The translations under genes were made by a program, and so were the position numbers. A DNA stretch of 64,000 nt from Gillisella vitis (lineage in GTDB: Bacteria; Pseudomonadota; Alphaproteobacteria; Rhizobiales; Rhizobiaceae). Positions 16,158 through 25,729 of the stretch are shown here, in pieces; the stretch's first letter is position 1; every line of letters begins with the position of its first letter. The notes below the pieces were generated by a model that saw nothing but the letters and a program-made list of their open reading frames with translations, had not been told where the DNA came from and ran no database searches. The stretch spans positions 310,001-374,000 of the forward strand of contig NZ_CP056048.1 in assembly GCF_021559775.1 (NCBI RefSeq). Reading direction: 5' to 3'.

Positions 16158-18314
16158 TCAATCGTCCAGAGGCACGGATGCTTTCCCGAGTTTTACAGAG
16201 GGCTCCCGCGCCCAGACGCGAAGCTTGCCCAGCTTTTCGATGAAATCGGCAATACCATCTTCACCTGGAAGACCAATGGTGCCTTCATCGAGATCTTCGG
16301 TTATGCCAGCCTTCTCGAAAAGGGGCATGGCGCTTTGGGTATAACCGATGAACTTGCAGTGCTGAAAGGCGTCGGCAACGAAATCCCGGGCCGTTGCTTC
16401 CTTCACAAGATCTGCCATGCCAGCATCTGAGGTCAGAACCGCCACGGCGTCAAACAGGACGGATGGTCCTCCATCGATCATATGATGCGCTTCGATCCAG
16501 GTGCCGTCGGAACCCGTCACGCCGCCAACCTTTGGGGCAATCAACTCGAATTCGGCTTTTGCCGTGGTGACAGCGTCCGTCAGCGCCTTGAGAAGCTTCA
16601 CGTCGACGCCATCGGTGATAAGGATGCCGAGTTTGCGGCCTTCGAAGCGCTTGGGGCCTCGCTTGATGATGCTGAGTACAGGGGACGGCTCAAGGTCGTC
16701 GCGTGTCGGCACAGCAGCATCAGCCGGCTTGGGCATGCTTTTAAAGCCCAGTTTTTCCGCGACGGTCGTGGCCAGCGTTTCATCGATATTCATCAGATGC
16801 GCCACCATCCGCTCCCGGATGACAGGCATTTCCACTTTGCTTAGCTCGAACGTGAGAGCGGCTGCAATGTGGCGCTGTTCCGGGGGCGTTTGGCTGATAT
16901 AGAATTGCCGGGCCTGGCTGTAGTGATCGGCGAAGCTTTCCGGGCGCAGGCGGACCTTGGTACCCTGTTCCTCCGCAGGAAAGTGACGATAGCCGCGCGT
17001 TGGCGATTCCCGGGGTCCCTCGCCAAATGAGTTCGGCTGATAATTCGCTCGACCCACCGGATTGCGCATCGCCATATGGCCATCCTGCTGGAAATTCGCG
17101 AAGGGACACTTTGGTGCATTGATCGGCAGATGGGTGAAATTCGGTCCGCCCAGGCGTTTCAGCTGGGTGTCGAGATAGGAAAAATTGCGGCCTTGCAGCA
17201 GGGGGTCATTGCTGAAATCAATCCCCGGCGGAACATTCTGCGTCATGAATGCGACTTGCTCGGTCTCTGCAAAAAAGTTGTCCGGCATCCGATCCAGCAC
17301 CAGACGACCGATTGCCTTCGGCGGCAATATTTCTTCCGGGATGATTTTGGTCGGGTCTAGCACGTCGAAATCAAAGCTGTCGGCAAATTCCTGATCGAAC
17401 AGCTGGACCTGCAATTCCCATTCGGGAAAGTTTCCAGACTTGATTGCATGCCACAGATCGCGTCGATGGAAATCCGGATCGGCGCCATTGATTTTGACCG
17501 CTTCGTTCCAGGCCACCGATTGAAGGCCGAGCTTCGGTTTCCAATGAAACTTGACGAAGGTGGATTCGTCATTGGCATTGACGAAGCGGAACGTATGGAC
17601 GCCGAAACCTTCCATAAAGCGCAATGATCTTGGAATTGTCCGATCCGACATGATCCACATGATCATGTTCATGCTCTCGGGCGTCAGAGAAATGAAATCC
17701 CAGAAATTGTCATGGGCGGTCTGTGCCTGGGGAAATGCACGGTCCGGCTCCTGTTTCGCGGCGTGGATAAGATCGGGAAACTTGATGGCATCCTGTATGA
17801 AAAAGACGGGAATGTTGTTGCCAACCAGATCCCAATTGCCTTCCTTGGTGTACATTTTCACCGCAAAGCCGCGTACGTCGCGGGCAAGGTCGGCTGAGCC
17901 CTTGTTTCCCGCCACCGTCGAAAACCGAACGAAAACAGGGGTTTTTTCACCGGGCCGCTGGAACACGTCGGCGCGCGTGTACTCCGCCAAGGATTCGTAG
18001 GTTTCAAAGAAGCCGTGGGCACCGTAGCCTCGGGCATGAACGACGCGCTCTGGAATGCGCTCATGGTCGAAGTGGAAAATCTTTTCTCTGAAATGGAAGT
18101 CGTCAACGACAAGCGGACCACGATCACCGATACGAAGGGAGTTCTGATCGTCTGCGACAGGCCCTCCCTGGGCTGTGGTCAAAACCTGATCATTTTCAGC
18201 GATCTGGTGAAGTTCGCCGCCCTTGCCGCGCACAAGTTTCTGATCGTGGATGGTGGCCTCATTCGAGATTGCAGCCGCATTCTTGCCTTGGTTTTGGGAC
18301 CGTTGCTTTGGCAT
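16158..18314 (-). CDS. katE: Large-subunit catalase HPII (KatE)
   Basis: A 718-residue heme catalase of the long clade 2 type. The distal histidine region is [13 protein letters not shown] (His93). The [28 protein letters not shown] and [14 protein letters not shown] segments are present, the last with the heme-ligating Tyr. From about residue 565 there is an added flavodoxin/DJ-1-like domain ([23 protein letters not shown]), as in E. coli KatE. It decomposes hydrogen peroxide in the cytoplasm, typically in stationary phase or general stress. The upstream region carries a candidate EcfG-type promoter (18349-18373), which fits that role. Confidence 0.96.
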   Translation of the reverse strand: MPKQRSQNQGKNAAAISNEATIHDQKLVRGKGGELHQIAENDQVLTTAQGGPVADDQNSLRIGDRGPLVVDDFHFREKIFHFDHERIPERVVHARGYGAHGFFETYESLAEYTRADVFQRPGEKTPVFVRFSTVAGNKGSADLARDVRGFAVKMYTKEGNWDLVGNNIPVFFIQDAIKFPDLIHAAKQEPDRAFPQAQTAHDNFWDFISLTPESMNMIMWIMSDRTIPRSLRFMEGFGVHTFRFVNANDESTFVKFHWKPKLGLQSVAWNEAVKINGADPDFHRRDLWHAIKSGNFPEWELQVQLFDQEFADSFDFDVLDPTKIIPEEILPPKAIGRLVLDRMPDNFFAETEQVAFMTQNVPPGIDFSNDPLLQGRNFSYLDTQLKRLGGPNFTHLPINAPKCPFANFQQDGHMAMRNPVGRANYQPNSFGEGPRESPTRGYRHFPAEEQGTKVRLRPESFADHYSQARQFYISQTPPEQRHIAAALTFELSKVEMPVIRERMVAHLMNIDETLATTVAEKLGFKSMPKPADAAVPTRDDLEPSPVLSIIKRGPKRFEGRKLGILITDGVDVKLLKALTDAVTTAKAEFELIAPKVGGVTGSDGTWIEAHHMIDGGPSVLFDAVAVLTSDAGMADLVKEATARDFVADAFQHCKFIGYTQSAMPLFEKAGITEDLDEGTIGLPGEDGIADFIEKLGKLRVWAREPSVKLGKASVPLDD

Positions 18315-18348
18315 ATTCTCTCCGCGATTTTGTTGATGTACAAAAGCG

Positions 18349-18373
18349 AACTGAATACGCAGCTGTTGGTTCC
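18349..18373 (-). promoter_or_regulatory. Candidate EcfG/RpoE2 general-stress promoter of katE
   Basis: On the minus strand GGAAC (18373-18369) is followed by exactly 18 bases and then TT (18350-18349). This fits the GGAAC-N18/19-TT pattern of alphaproteobacterial EcfG sigma factors. The start codon at 18314 lies about 35 bases downstream, leaving a short 5' leader. Confidence 0.5.
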
Positions 18374-18398
18374 ATTATTTTCACGCGCAACCGGTCAC

Positions 18399-18429
18399 AA
18401 TGCGACGCGGACATCTGCCGCGTCGCATT
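18399..18429. terminator. Hairpin between pit and katE
   Basis: AATGCGACGCGG (18399-18410), a 7-base loop and CCGCGTCGCATT (18418-18429) form a perfect 12-pair GC-rich stem, 47 bases after the pit stop codon. It is well placed to end pit transcription before the katE promoter. No T-run follows on the minus strand. Confidence 0.55.
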
Positions 18430-18476
18430 CCGTCACCATCAGAAATCATGCCAGGCTCTCTCTGTTTGGGGTGGCT

Positions 18477-20081
18477 TCAAAACACTTGGCGCAGGACCAC
18501 GTAAAGCACAAAGGCGATGGCAATCGAGGCAGGGAGTGTCAAGACCCAGGCCATCAGCATATTGCGGACGGTGGACCATTGCAGGCCGGACCCGTTGGCG
18601 GTCATCGTGCCGGCAACACCCGATGACAGGACATGGGTTGTCGATACCGGCAGGCCGAAATGGTCGGCGGCCCCGATCGTTACCATGGCGACGATTTCAG
18701 CGGCAGCACCCTGGCCATAGGTGAGATGGGTCTTGCCGATCTTTTCACCGACCGTGACAACGATGCGCCGCCAGCCGATCATCGTTCCCAGACCGAGCGC
18801 CAGCGCCACAGCAACCTTCACCCAGGTCGGAATGAACTTCGTCGCATTGTCGACCGCCTTGTGATAGGCGCTGACAGCAGCAAGATCGCTTGCCTCCATC
18901 GGCAGCAGCTTCTGCTTGTCGATCAGCTTCAAGGCCTCACCGATCAGGTAAATATCGTTTCTGATATTTTGCACCAGATGGTTTGGAACGGCTTCCAGCG
19001 TTGGGAAAGCGGCGACTTCCGCGCTTGTCGCGTGGATATATTGCTGGAGGGCGAGTGTCGTGGTGTCGCTCCAGGCCTTGGTCTTGACGGCATCCGCCAC
19101 GGTGGCTTTTGCATCTGCGACGGACACACCCGGCTTGACATATTTGCCGAGCGCGGTTTCGACCTGCGCCGAGGAAGATTTATAGGCTTCGAGATAATTC
19201 ACATCTGGCGTGCGATTGAGCGCGAAAGCCGTTGGCACCAGGCCGATCAGAATCAGCATGATCAAGCCCATGCCTTTCTGGCCGTCGTTCGATCCATGCG
19301 CAAAACTGACACCGGTACAGGTGAAGATCAACAGGCCTCTGATCCAGAGCGGCGGCGGCTGATTGGTTTTCGGCTCCTGGTAAAGCGCCTTGTTCTTCAC
19401 GAACAGCTTCATGGCCAACAACAGGATGGCAGAAAAGCCAAAGCCGATCAGAGGTGAGATCAGCAGGGACAGGCCGATATTGGTCGCCTGCGACCAGTCG
19501 ACGCCACTCGTTGCCGAACCGGCTGGTGCCAGAAACTGATTGGCGAGACCGACGCCGATAATCGAGCCGACCAGGGTGTGCGAGCTGGAGGAGGGCAGGC
19601 CCAGATACCAGGTGCCAAGGTTCCAGACGATGGCAGCGATCAACAGGGCAAACACCATGGCAAGGCCGGAGCCGGAGCCGACCTGAAGGATCAACTCTAC
19701 GGGCAAAAGGGAAAGGATGCCAAAGGCAACGGCGCCGCTGGATGTTAGAACACCGAGGAAATTGAAAAATCCCGACCACATGACCGCGAATTCAGCGGGC
19801 ATCGAGCGTGTGTAGATCACGGTGGCGACTGCATTGGCCGTATCGTGGAAGCCGTTGACGAACTCAAACCCGAGCGCGATCAGAAGCGCAAGCCCCAAAA
19901 ATATCCAGGGAACCGCGACGGTGCTGGTCAGATCCTGGCCAAGAGCGTAGCCGATATAGCCTAGTCCGACCAACAGTACCACGCCGAACACCGGCATGAA
20001 CCACTTGCCCGATCCATGCGCCCGGTCAAGGGGATGGCCCGCGCTATTGAGCGGCGAATTCGAAGGCGCTAATTCAGCCAT
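18477..20081 (-). CDS. pit: Inorganic phosphate transporter, PiT family
   Basis: A 534-residue polytopic membrane protein with the two PiT signature repeats: NGFHDTANAVATVIYTRSM near residue 75 and AHGSNDGQKGMGLIML near 260. A soluble central loop of about 130 residues (VNYLEAYKSSSAQVETALGK... to VPNHLVQNIRND) splits the helical halves, as in bacterial Pit proteins. It imports metal-phosphate complexes by proton symport. The gene is divergent from an Ugp-like ABC operon that ends in a phosphodiesterase, which would place two phosphate-supply systems back to back across a 370-base intergenic region. Confidence 0.93.
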   Translation of the reverse strand: MAELAPSNSPLNSAGHPLDRAHGSGKWFMPVFGVVLLVGLGYIGYALGQDLTSTVAVPWIFLGLALLIALGFEFVNGFHDTANAVATVIYTRSMPAEFAVMWSGFFNFLGVLTSSGAVAFGILSLLPVELILQVGSGSGLAMVFALLIAAIVWNLGTWYLGLPSSSSHTLVGSIIGVGLANQFLAPAGSATSGVDWSQATNIGLSLLISPLIGFGFSAILLLAMKLFVKNKALYQEPKTNQPPPLWIRGLLIFTCTGVSFAHGSNDGQKGMGLIMLILIGLVPTAFALNRTPDVNYLEAYKSSSAQVETALGKYVKPGVSVADAKATVADAVKTKAWSDTTTLALQQYIHATSAEVAAFPTLEAVPNHLVQNIRNDIYLIGEALKLIDKQKLLPMEASDLAAVSAYHKAVDNATKFIPTWVKVAVALALGLGTMIGWRRIVVTVGEKIGKTHLTYGQGAAAEIVAMVTIGAADHFGLPVSTTHVLSSGVAGTMTANGSGLQWSTVRNMLMAWVLTLPASIAIAFVLYVVLRQVF

Positions 20082-20451
20082 TCAAGGTCCTCACATTTGA
20101 TATTTGTTAAGGAGTTTTGGCGGCTTTGAGTGAACCTTTCATGACACCCACCTCGCCACAGCTTTCTCTTCAATGAAAGAGGTGAATGCAAAAGCGCATT
20201 TATTCTAGGCGTTGGGTAAGCAAAACCCTTTCCGGAAATTTGAGTGGTTGAGATGGATACAATTTAAGCGATTATTTAATTTGTGGTTGCCCAAAGTCAT
20301 ACAGGCGGCTTGTTTCTTCTGTTTCAAAGCGTGAGTGAGCAATAAGTATATTTATTGTCATTGTACCGTGACCTTTCACTAAACATTCGCAGATCCGTTG
20401 TTTGGCTGTCATAATGCCGCCCCATTACACGCTCCGTCGAAGGAGCGCATA
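20082..20451. promoter_or_regulatory. 370-base divergent intergenic region with candidate PHO boxes
   Basis: AT-rich region between pit and the ABC operon. TTGTCAT at 20355-20361 followed four bases later by CCGTGAC (20366-20372), and CCGTTGT (20395-20401) followed four bases later by CTGTCAT (20406-20412), each resemble a PHO box (two CTGTCAT-like repeats with 11-base periodicity). I count 10 and 11 matches of 14. The match is imperfect and the assignment tentative. Nothing else was recognised here. Confidence 0.35.
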
Positions 20452-21627
20452 ATGATGCAACATTCTCTAAAACTGGCTGGAATTGGAAAAAGCTTCGCGG
20501 CTGATGATATTCTGAAGAATATTGATCTCGAGGTGCATCCCGGCGAGTTCTTGTCGCTTGTTGGCATGTCCGGCTGTGGCAAGTCGACCCTGTTGCGGAT
20601 CATCGCTGGGTTGGAGCGGCCCGATCGCGGTCAGGTTCTGATCGATAATTCGGATGTGACCGACATGGATCCGAGCGACCGCAATCTGGCGATGGTGTTC
20701 CAGTCCTATGCGCTCTATCCCCATATGACCGTGCGGCAGAACATCGCCACACCGCTGCGGATGCGGCGTTTGTCGCTTGCGGGTCGATTGCCGCTGATCG
20801 GGCGTCTGGTAGCGCCTTCCGAGATTGTCAAGGACATCAAGCGCAGCGTTGAAGAGGCTGCGGAGACATTGCAGATTGCGCATCTTCTGGACCGGAGACC
20901 TGCTCAGCTTTCAGGTGGCCAGCGGCAGCGTGTGGCGCTGGCGCGGGCGCTGGTGCGTTCGCCTGCTGCCTTCTTGATGGATGAGCCACTTTCCAATCTC
21001 GATGCCAAGCTTCGCGCCCATATGCGCGATGAGCTTGTCGGCCTGCATCGCCGCCTTGGCGCTACCTTCATCTATGTCACCCATGATCAGATCGAGGCCA
21101 TGACCATGTCGGATCGTGTCGCGCTGATGCATGAGGGCCGCATCGAGCAATTGGGCACACCCGATGAACTGTACCACCGGCCAGCGACATTGACGGTGGC
21201 GCGCTTCATAGGCACCCCATCAATCAACCTTCTGCCTGTCATGATCGGCATGCAGGGACAGGTTACCGCTTTCGGAAAAGACCTCGACCTGCGGGCATTA
21301 GACCAGGATGGCGGACCGGCAACGCTTGGGCTTCGGGCAGAAGACCTGCGCGTCCAAGATCTTAGGGCCCAAGATCTGCGTGCAAGCGGCAACGGCTTTG
21401 CCGTGCGCGTCCAGCGCAGCGAGACCCATGGCGCCGACCGGTTCGTAACCTGCCGCCTTATCGATGATGAAACGGTCGTGGTGACCATGCGGCAAGGCGC
21501 GCGCGACGTCCTCGGTGCTGATGCACATGGTCTGATGACCATTGGCTTTGCACCTGAGCGTGCTCATCTGTTTGGCGCAGATGGCACGCGCTGCGCCGTT
21601 TCTGTTCGTGAACGGGTGGCGGCATGA
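20452..21627 (+). CDS. ABC transporter ATPase, UgpC/MalK type
   Basis: The 391-residue ATPase has Walker A GMSGCGKST (38-46), the signature LSGGQRQRVALARAL, Walker B FLMDEPLSNLDAK and a C-terminal TOBE region used by CUT1 carbohydrate and glycerol-phosphate importers. A short duplicated stretch LRVQDLRAQDLRA lies in the TOBE part. AGGAG is six bases before an ATG-ATG pair; the first ATG is chosen. It is the first gene of a five-gene operon: the permease gene overlaps it by 4 bases (ATGA). It energises import by the two permeases and the binding protein that follow. Confidence 0.92.
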   Translation: MMQHSLKLAGIGKSFAADDILKNIDLEVHPGEFLSLVGMSGCGKSTLLRIIAGLERPDRGQVLIDNSDVTDMDPSDRNLAMVFQSYALYPHMTVRQNIATPLRMRRLSLAGRLPLIGRLVAPSEIVKDIKRSVEEAAETLQIAHLLDRRPAQLSGGQRQRVALARALVRSPAAFLMDEPLSNLDAKLRAHMRDELVGLHRRLGATFIYVTHDQIEAMTMSDRVALMHEGRIEQLGTPDELYHRPATLTVARFIGTPSINLLPVMIGMQGQVTAFGKDLDLRALDQDGGPATLGLRAEDLRVQDLRAQDLRASGNGFAVRVQRSETHGADRFVTCRLIDDETVVVTMRQGARDVLGADAHGLMTIGFAPERAHLFGADGTRCAVSVRERVAA

Positions 21628-22550
21628 CTGCTGGCTCGTCCTCAATGGCGCTTACGGCTAAGCCTCGTGCAAGCTGGCAAACAGCCGAGCGCCGGATGGT
21701 TCGCCGTGGTCTGTTGTTTGCGGCCCCGGCCGTTTTGCTGTTGCTGGCGATTTATATCGTTCCAATGCTTGTGCTGGCCGCCTTTTCTGTCACGGATTAC
21801 CAACTCGGTGCTCTCACCATTCACTTTGTCGGGCTCGGCAATTTCATCAAGGCGTTTCACGATCCCGTCTTCATTCGGGCAGTGATCAATACGGCGATCT
21901 ATGCCGTGATCGTCATTCCTCTCGGCGTTTTCCTGGCGCTTGGCGTGGCGCTTCTGGTGCATAATCGCAAGCGCAGCCGGGCCTTCTGGGAAGTCGCCTA
22001 TTTTCTTCCGGTCACCGCTACGCTTGTGGCGATGGCAACCGTCTGGCAATTCCTGCTGCACCCCTCACTCGGGCCGGTGAATGCGGCAATCAAATGGCTG
22101 GGATTCGAGCCCGTCGCCTTCCTGTCCAATCCGATGCTGCTCATTCCAACCATGGCATGGATTGGTGTCTGGCAGGTTCTCGGTTTCAACATGGTGCTGT
22201 TTCTTGCCGGGCTGACGGCCATTCCTAAAGATCTACATGAGGCGGTGCGGTTGGATGGCGCCAAAAATTCCATCGACCGGTTTTTCACCGTCACCTGGCC
22301 AATGCTGGGACCAACGACCCTGTTCGTGGTTGTCACAACATCGATCTCGGCTTTCAAGGTTTTCGAGACGGTGGCGGTACTGACCAAGGGCCGGTCCGGC
22401 TCGGAAACCTTGTTGTTCGATCTCTATCTCGAAGGGTTCGAGTATTCGAATACTGGCTACGCCGCAGCTTTGACACTGCTCTTTCTGGCCATCGTCCTGA
22501 TCCTGTCGATTGGCCAGACTCTGCATATGGACCGGAAGGTACATTATTGA
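21624..22550 (+). CDS. ABC permease, UgpA/MalF type
   Basis: A 308-residue inner-membrane protein with six hydrophobic segments after a short basic N terminus (RRMVRRGLLFAAPAVLLLLAIYIVP). The EAA loop with its conserved Gly reads LTAIPKDLHEAVRLDGAKNSIDRFF and is where the ATPase docks. It overlaps the ATPase gene by four bases and the next permease by one, so the three are translationally coupled. Length and motif match the first permease of CUT1 sugar or glycerol-3-phosphate importers. Confidence 0.92.
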   Translation: MTAGSSSMALTAKPRASWQTAERRMVRRGLLFAAPAVLLLLAIYIVPMLVLAAFSVTDYQLGALTIHFVGLGNFIKAFHDPVFIRAVINTAIYAVIVIPLGVFLALGVALLVHNRKRSRAFWEVAYFLPVTATLVAMATVWQFLLHPSLGPVNAAIKWLGFEPVAFLSNPMLLIPTMAWIGVWQVLGFNMVLFLAGLTAIPKDLHEAVRLDGAKNSIDRFFTVTWPMLGPTTLFVVVTTSISAFKVFETVAVLTKGRSGSETLLFDLYLEGFEYSNTGYAAALTLLFLAIVLILSIGQTLHMDRKVHY

Positions 22551-23371
22551 TGACCCGGTTTCGTACCTATCTTCCGCATGTTGTCCTGGCCGCTGGCGCT
22601 TTCGTCATGCTCTTGCCGTTCTACTGGATGGTTTTGACCTCGATCCGTTCGCCATCGGAAATATTCAATGTTTCCCTCTGGCCGATCCCGGAAAAATTCG
22701 AGGGCGTGGAAAACTACGCAAGAGCCGCCAGTCAGGTGCCGATGGCCCGCTTCATGCTAAATGGCGTCATCGTCTGTTTTGGCATCCTGTTCGTCCAGGT
22801 TCTGACTGCGGTTCCCGCAGCCTATGCTTTGGCTAAACTTCGCTTTCCGGGGCGAAAACTGTTGTTGACGCTGGTGATTGCCGCACTCTGCGTGCCGATC
22901 CAGGCGCTGGCTCTGCCGCTGTTTGTCGGACTGGCGAAGGCACAGCTCCTCAACACCTATTTCGCCATGATGGCGCCCTTCTTCCTGTCAGTTTTCGCAA
23001 TCTTCCTGTTCCACCAATCCTTCCGCAGCTATCCCGATGAAATCATCGAGGCGGCGCGGATGGATGGTTTTTCCGAGATGGAAATCTGCTGGGGCCTGGT
23101 CTTGCGCGGCTCGTTGCCGTCGCTCGCGGCTTTTGCGGTCTTTTCGCTGGTTGCCCATTGGAACGATCTCTATTGGCCGATGATCGTGATTTCCGACACC
23201 AATCTGGCTCCGCCGCCTCTGGGTATGCTGTTGTTCGCGGATGTTGAATCCGGCGCGAATTACGGTGCGCTGATGGCTGGCGCTACACTGATTACCGCGC
23301 CGATGGTGCTGTGCTTCCTCCTGGCACGGCGGCACTTCATCGCGGGTATCACCATGACCGGCGTTAAGTGA
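22550..23371 (+). CDS. ABC permease, UgpE/MalG type
   Basis: A 273-residue partner permease with six predicted helices and the EAA motif EIIEAARMDGFSEMEICWGLVL. The ATG at 22550 shares a base with the upstream TGA stop (TGATG), showing coupling; a TTG one codon earlier is also possible. It pairs with the 21624 product to form the transmembrane channel. The C terminus (FIAGITMTGVK) is the usual ending of MalG/UgpE-type subunits. Confidence 0.92.
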   Translation: MTRFRTYLPHVVLAAGAFVMLLPFYWMVLTSIRSPSEIFNVSLWPIPEKFEGVENYARAASQVPMARFMLNGVIVCFGILFVQVLTAVPAAYALAKLRFPGRKLLLTLVIAALCVPIQALALPLFVGLAKAQLLNTYFAMMAPFFLSVFAIFLFHQSFRSYPDEIIEAARMDGFSEMEICWGLVLRGSLPSLAAFAVFSLVAHWNDLYWPMIVISDTNLAPPPLGMLLFADVESGANYGALMAGATLITAPMVLCFLLARRHFIAGITMTGVK

Positions 23372-23414
23372 CGTCGTTCACATGCTCCTCCTCCCAACCT
23401 TTTCGGAGACGACA

Positions 23415-24710
23415 ATGAAAATCAACCGACGCACTGTGGTGAGCGGTCTGGCTTTGGGCCTGGCTGCTGCCGGGCTTTCCACGCCCGTGCTGGCTGCCGA
23501 CGAAGTCACGCTCAACGTGCTTTACAATCTGCCGGGCTTCACGAAATTCCATCAGCCGCTGGCCGATGCGTTCATGAAGAACAATCCGAATGTAAAGATC
23601 AATTTTCTGGCGCCCGCTCCAGGCTATAACGAGGGTCAGCAGCAGGTCCTGCGCGCTGCCGTGACCGGCAATCTGCCGGATGTTTATTTCTCAGGCTTCA
23701 ACCTGACCGCGGAGCTGGTTCACACACTGGCACCCCGCAACCAGATCACTGATCTGGCGCCCTTCATCGCGGCGGAAGGCGGCCAGGCCTTCCTCGACAA
23801 AAATTACAACCCGAAAATGGCGGCCCTCGGCCAGATCGATGGCAAGCAATACGGCTTGCCCGTCAATGCCTCCTCGCCAATCATCTATATCAATGCTGAT
23901 CTGGTAAAGAAGGCTGGCGGCGATCCAGACAATATGCCCAAAACCTTTCCCGAACTGATCTCGCTGGCCAAGAAGATCCACGCGCTCGATCCGAAAATCT
24001 CCGGCATGGGCTACGACATCAATGGTTGGCCGGATGACTGGCTTTGGCAGGCATTGGTTCTCGAGCAGGGCGGCACATTGGTCAACGAAAAGACCAAGAC
24101 TGTGGCTTTTGACAACGAGATTGGCCTCAATGCTCTGAAAATGGTTCGCCAGTTCGTGACCGAGGGTGGTCAGACCCTGCTCGACTGGGACCAGTCCCGT
24201 CAGCAATTTGGTGCTGGTCTCACTGGTTTCATCTTCTCGACACCGGCCCATGTTCAGACGATCGAGGGACTGGTGGGCGACCGTTTCAAGCTGAAGACGG
24301 CAACCTTCCCGCTGGACAACCCGGAAAAGGGTGGCGTACCGACGGGCGGCAACTCGGCCGTGATCCTGACGCAGGACAAGGCCAAGCAGGACGCCGCCTG
24401 GAAATATCTGAAATGGATCACCGGTCCTGAGGCGCAGAACACCATCGTGCGGATCACCGGCTATCTGCCAACCAACAAGCTTGCCACCGGTGCCGACTAT
24501 CTGGCGCCTTATTATGCCGAGCATCCGAATGTAAAGACCGCCTCGCTCCAGGCAGACCGGTCCTTGCCTTGGGCCGGTTACCCAGGCGGCGATTCCGTTC
24601 GCGTCTGGCGCACTCAGCGCGACATTATCGGCACGGTCATGCGCGGTGAAGTGACGCCGGAGGCTGGCCTGAAGCAGATGGTCGATCAGACCAATGCCTT
24701 GTTGAAATAA
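23415..24710 (+). CDS. ABC substrate-binding protein, family 1 (UgpB-like)
   Basis: This 431-residue protein opens with NRRTVVSGLALGLAAAG, a twin-arginine-like signal peptide, cleaved near VLA-A. The mature protein has the SBP type 1 pattern: LNVLYNLPGFTKFHQPLADAFMK, RAAVTGNLPDVYFSG, NASSPIIYINADLVKKAG and the WKYLKWITGPEAQ hinge region. GGAGACGACA precedes the ATG. Because a GpdQ-like phosphodiesterase gene follows 101 bases downstream in the same direction, glycerol-3-phosphate or a glycerophosphodiester is a reasonable ligand guess; a plain sugar is also possible. Confidence 0.88.
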   Translation: MKINRRTVVSGLALGLAAAGLSTPVLAADEVTLNVLYNLPGFTKFHQPLADAFMKNNPNVKINFLAPAPGYNEGQQQVLRAAVTGNLPDVYFSGFNLTAELVHTLAPRNQITDLAPFIAAEGGQAFLDKNYNPKMAALGQIDGKQYGLPVNASSPIIYINADLVKKAGGDPDNMPKTFPELISLAKKIHALDPKISGMGYDINGWPDDWLWQALVLEQGGTLVNEKTKTVAFDNEIGLNALKMVRQFVTEGGQTLLDWDQSRQQFGAGLTGFIFSTPAHVQTIEGLVGDRFKLKTATFPLDNPEKGGVPTGGNSAVILTQDKAKQDAAWKYLKWITGPEAQNTIVRITGYLPTNKLATGADYLAPYYAEHPNVKTASLQADRSLPWAGYPGGDSVRVWRTQRDIIGTVMRGEVTPEAGLKQMVDQTNALLK

Positions 24711-24811
24711 CCAATCGGTCAGGGCATCGACGATGCTTGTGCATCGTCCTTTTCAAGAACGGCAAGGCTGCGGGGAATGTTCTCCGCAGCTCTTTTCCAG
24801 AAAGACGGATA

Positions 24812-25612
24812 ATGAAGATCATCCAGATCACCGATACCCATCTTATGCCGCCGGGCATGGTGGTGAACGGAGTCGATCCCGAAAAACAGCTGCGTGCGGC
24901 GGTGGGCGACATTGTTAAAAAACATGCCGATGCAGATCTTCTGGTGATGACCGGTGATCTGTGTAACTACGGCGACCCCGAAGCCTACGCGCTTCTACGC
25001 GATATTCTGGCGCCAATACCGTTCGACATCCGCCTGATGCTGGGCAACCATGATCGCAGGCCGGAATTCCAGGCTGCCTTTCCGGGGCAACCATCCGATA
25101 GAAATGGTTATGTCCAGTCCTTTTTGGATACAGAATTCGGACGGCTGCTGTTCCTGGACAGTCACGAAGCGGACGTCATCGGCGGCATGTACGGTGCCGA
25201 CCGCCTTGCATGGCTCGATGCTACCTTGGAAAGCGCTGGCGATTTGCCCGTCACGGTTTTCATCCATCATCCCCCGATGGACTGCGGTATCCGGCATTTC
25301 GAAAGGATCGGCCTGCATGACGATGGCGCGCTGATGCGCCACCTCAGCGCCCACAGCGCAGGGATCCGTCATATTGTGTTCGGCCATATTCACGTGCCGC
25401 TTGCCGGCACGAGCGCCGAAGGCATCAGCTACAGTTCAGGCCAGGCCTGCGCGCACCGCTTCATCACCGATCTCGATGCGCCCGACCCGCTCTGGACCGG
25501 CGGCAATCCCTGCTATCGGATCATCTGCCTCGATAATCACGGGCTGCGTGCCTATAGCGCCGAAGTGGGTGAGGCTATCCTCGGACAAGCATCCATTTGC
25601 GAAGGACCGTGA
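24812..25612 (+). CDS. GpdQ/CpdA-like metallophosphoesterase
   Basis: A 266-residue calcineurin-type phosphoesterase with all five metal motifs: DTH (8-10), GDLCN, GNHDRR, HHPP and GHIHVP. Residue order resembles the glycerophosphodiesterase GpdQ and the Icc/CpdA cyclic-nucleotide esterases. No signal peptide is present, so it should act on imported substrate in the cytoplasm. The start is the ATG at 24812; an upstream in-frame stretch reads through the intergenic hairpin-prone region without a ribosome site. Placed last in the ABC operon, it likely hydrolyses a phosphodiester brought in by the transporter. Confidence 0.85.
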   Translation: MKIIQITDTHLMPPGMVVNGVDPEKQLRAAVGDIVKKHADADLLVMTGDLCNYGDPEAYALLRDILAPIPFDIRLMLGNHDRRPEFQAAFPGQPSDRNGYVQSFLDTEFGRLLFLDSHEADVIGGMYGADRLAWLDATLESAGDLPVTVFIHHPPMDCGIRHFERIGLHDDGALMRHLSAHSAGIRHIVFGHIHVPLAGTSAEGISYSSGQACAHRFITDLDAPDPLWTGGNPCYRIICLDNHGLRAYSAEVGEAILGQASICEGP

Positions 25613-25683
25613 TCGAATTCCTGCCAATCATTTCAGGATAAATCGCGGGCAGTCGTTTTTCTCTGCTCGCATTTTTTTAAATC

Positions 25684-25721
25684 CGAAAACCGCACCGCTG
25701 TCTCCAGCGGTGCGGTTTTCG
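25684..25721. terminator. Bidirectional Rho-independent terminator
   Basis: A perfect 17-pair stem (25684-25700 with 25705-25721) with a 4-base TCTC loop; the arm is CGAAAACCGCACCGCTG. The AAAA/TTTT ends supply a T-tract on both strands. It lies between the convergent phosphodiesterase (ends 25612) and aldehyde dehydrogenase (ends 25730) genes. Confidence 0.88.
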
Positions 25722-25729
25722 TTATCGTC

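Noticed and set aside
20395-20412. PHO-box-like repeat close to the ABC operon start as the functional site
   Set aside because: It ends only about 40 bases before the start codon, leaving little room for a -10 box and leader; the upstream candidate at 20355-20372 is better placed. Both remain tentative.
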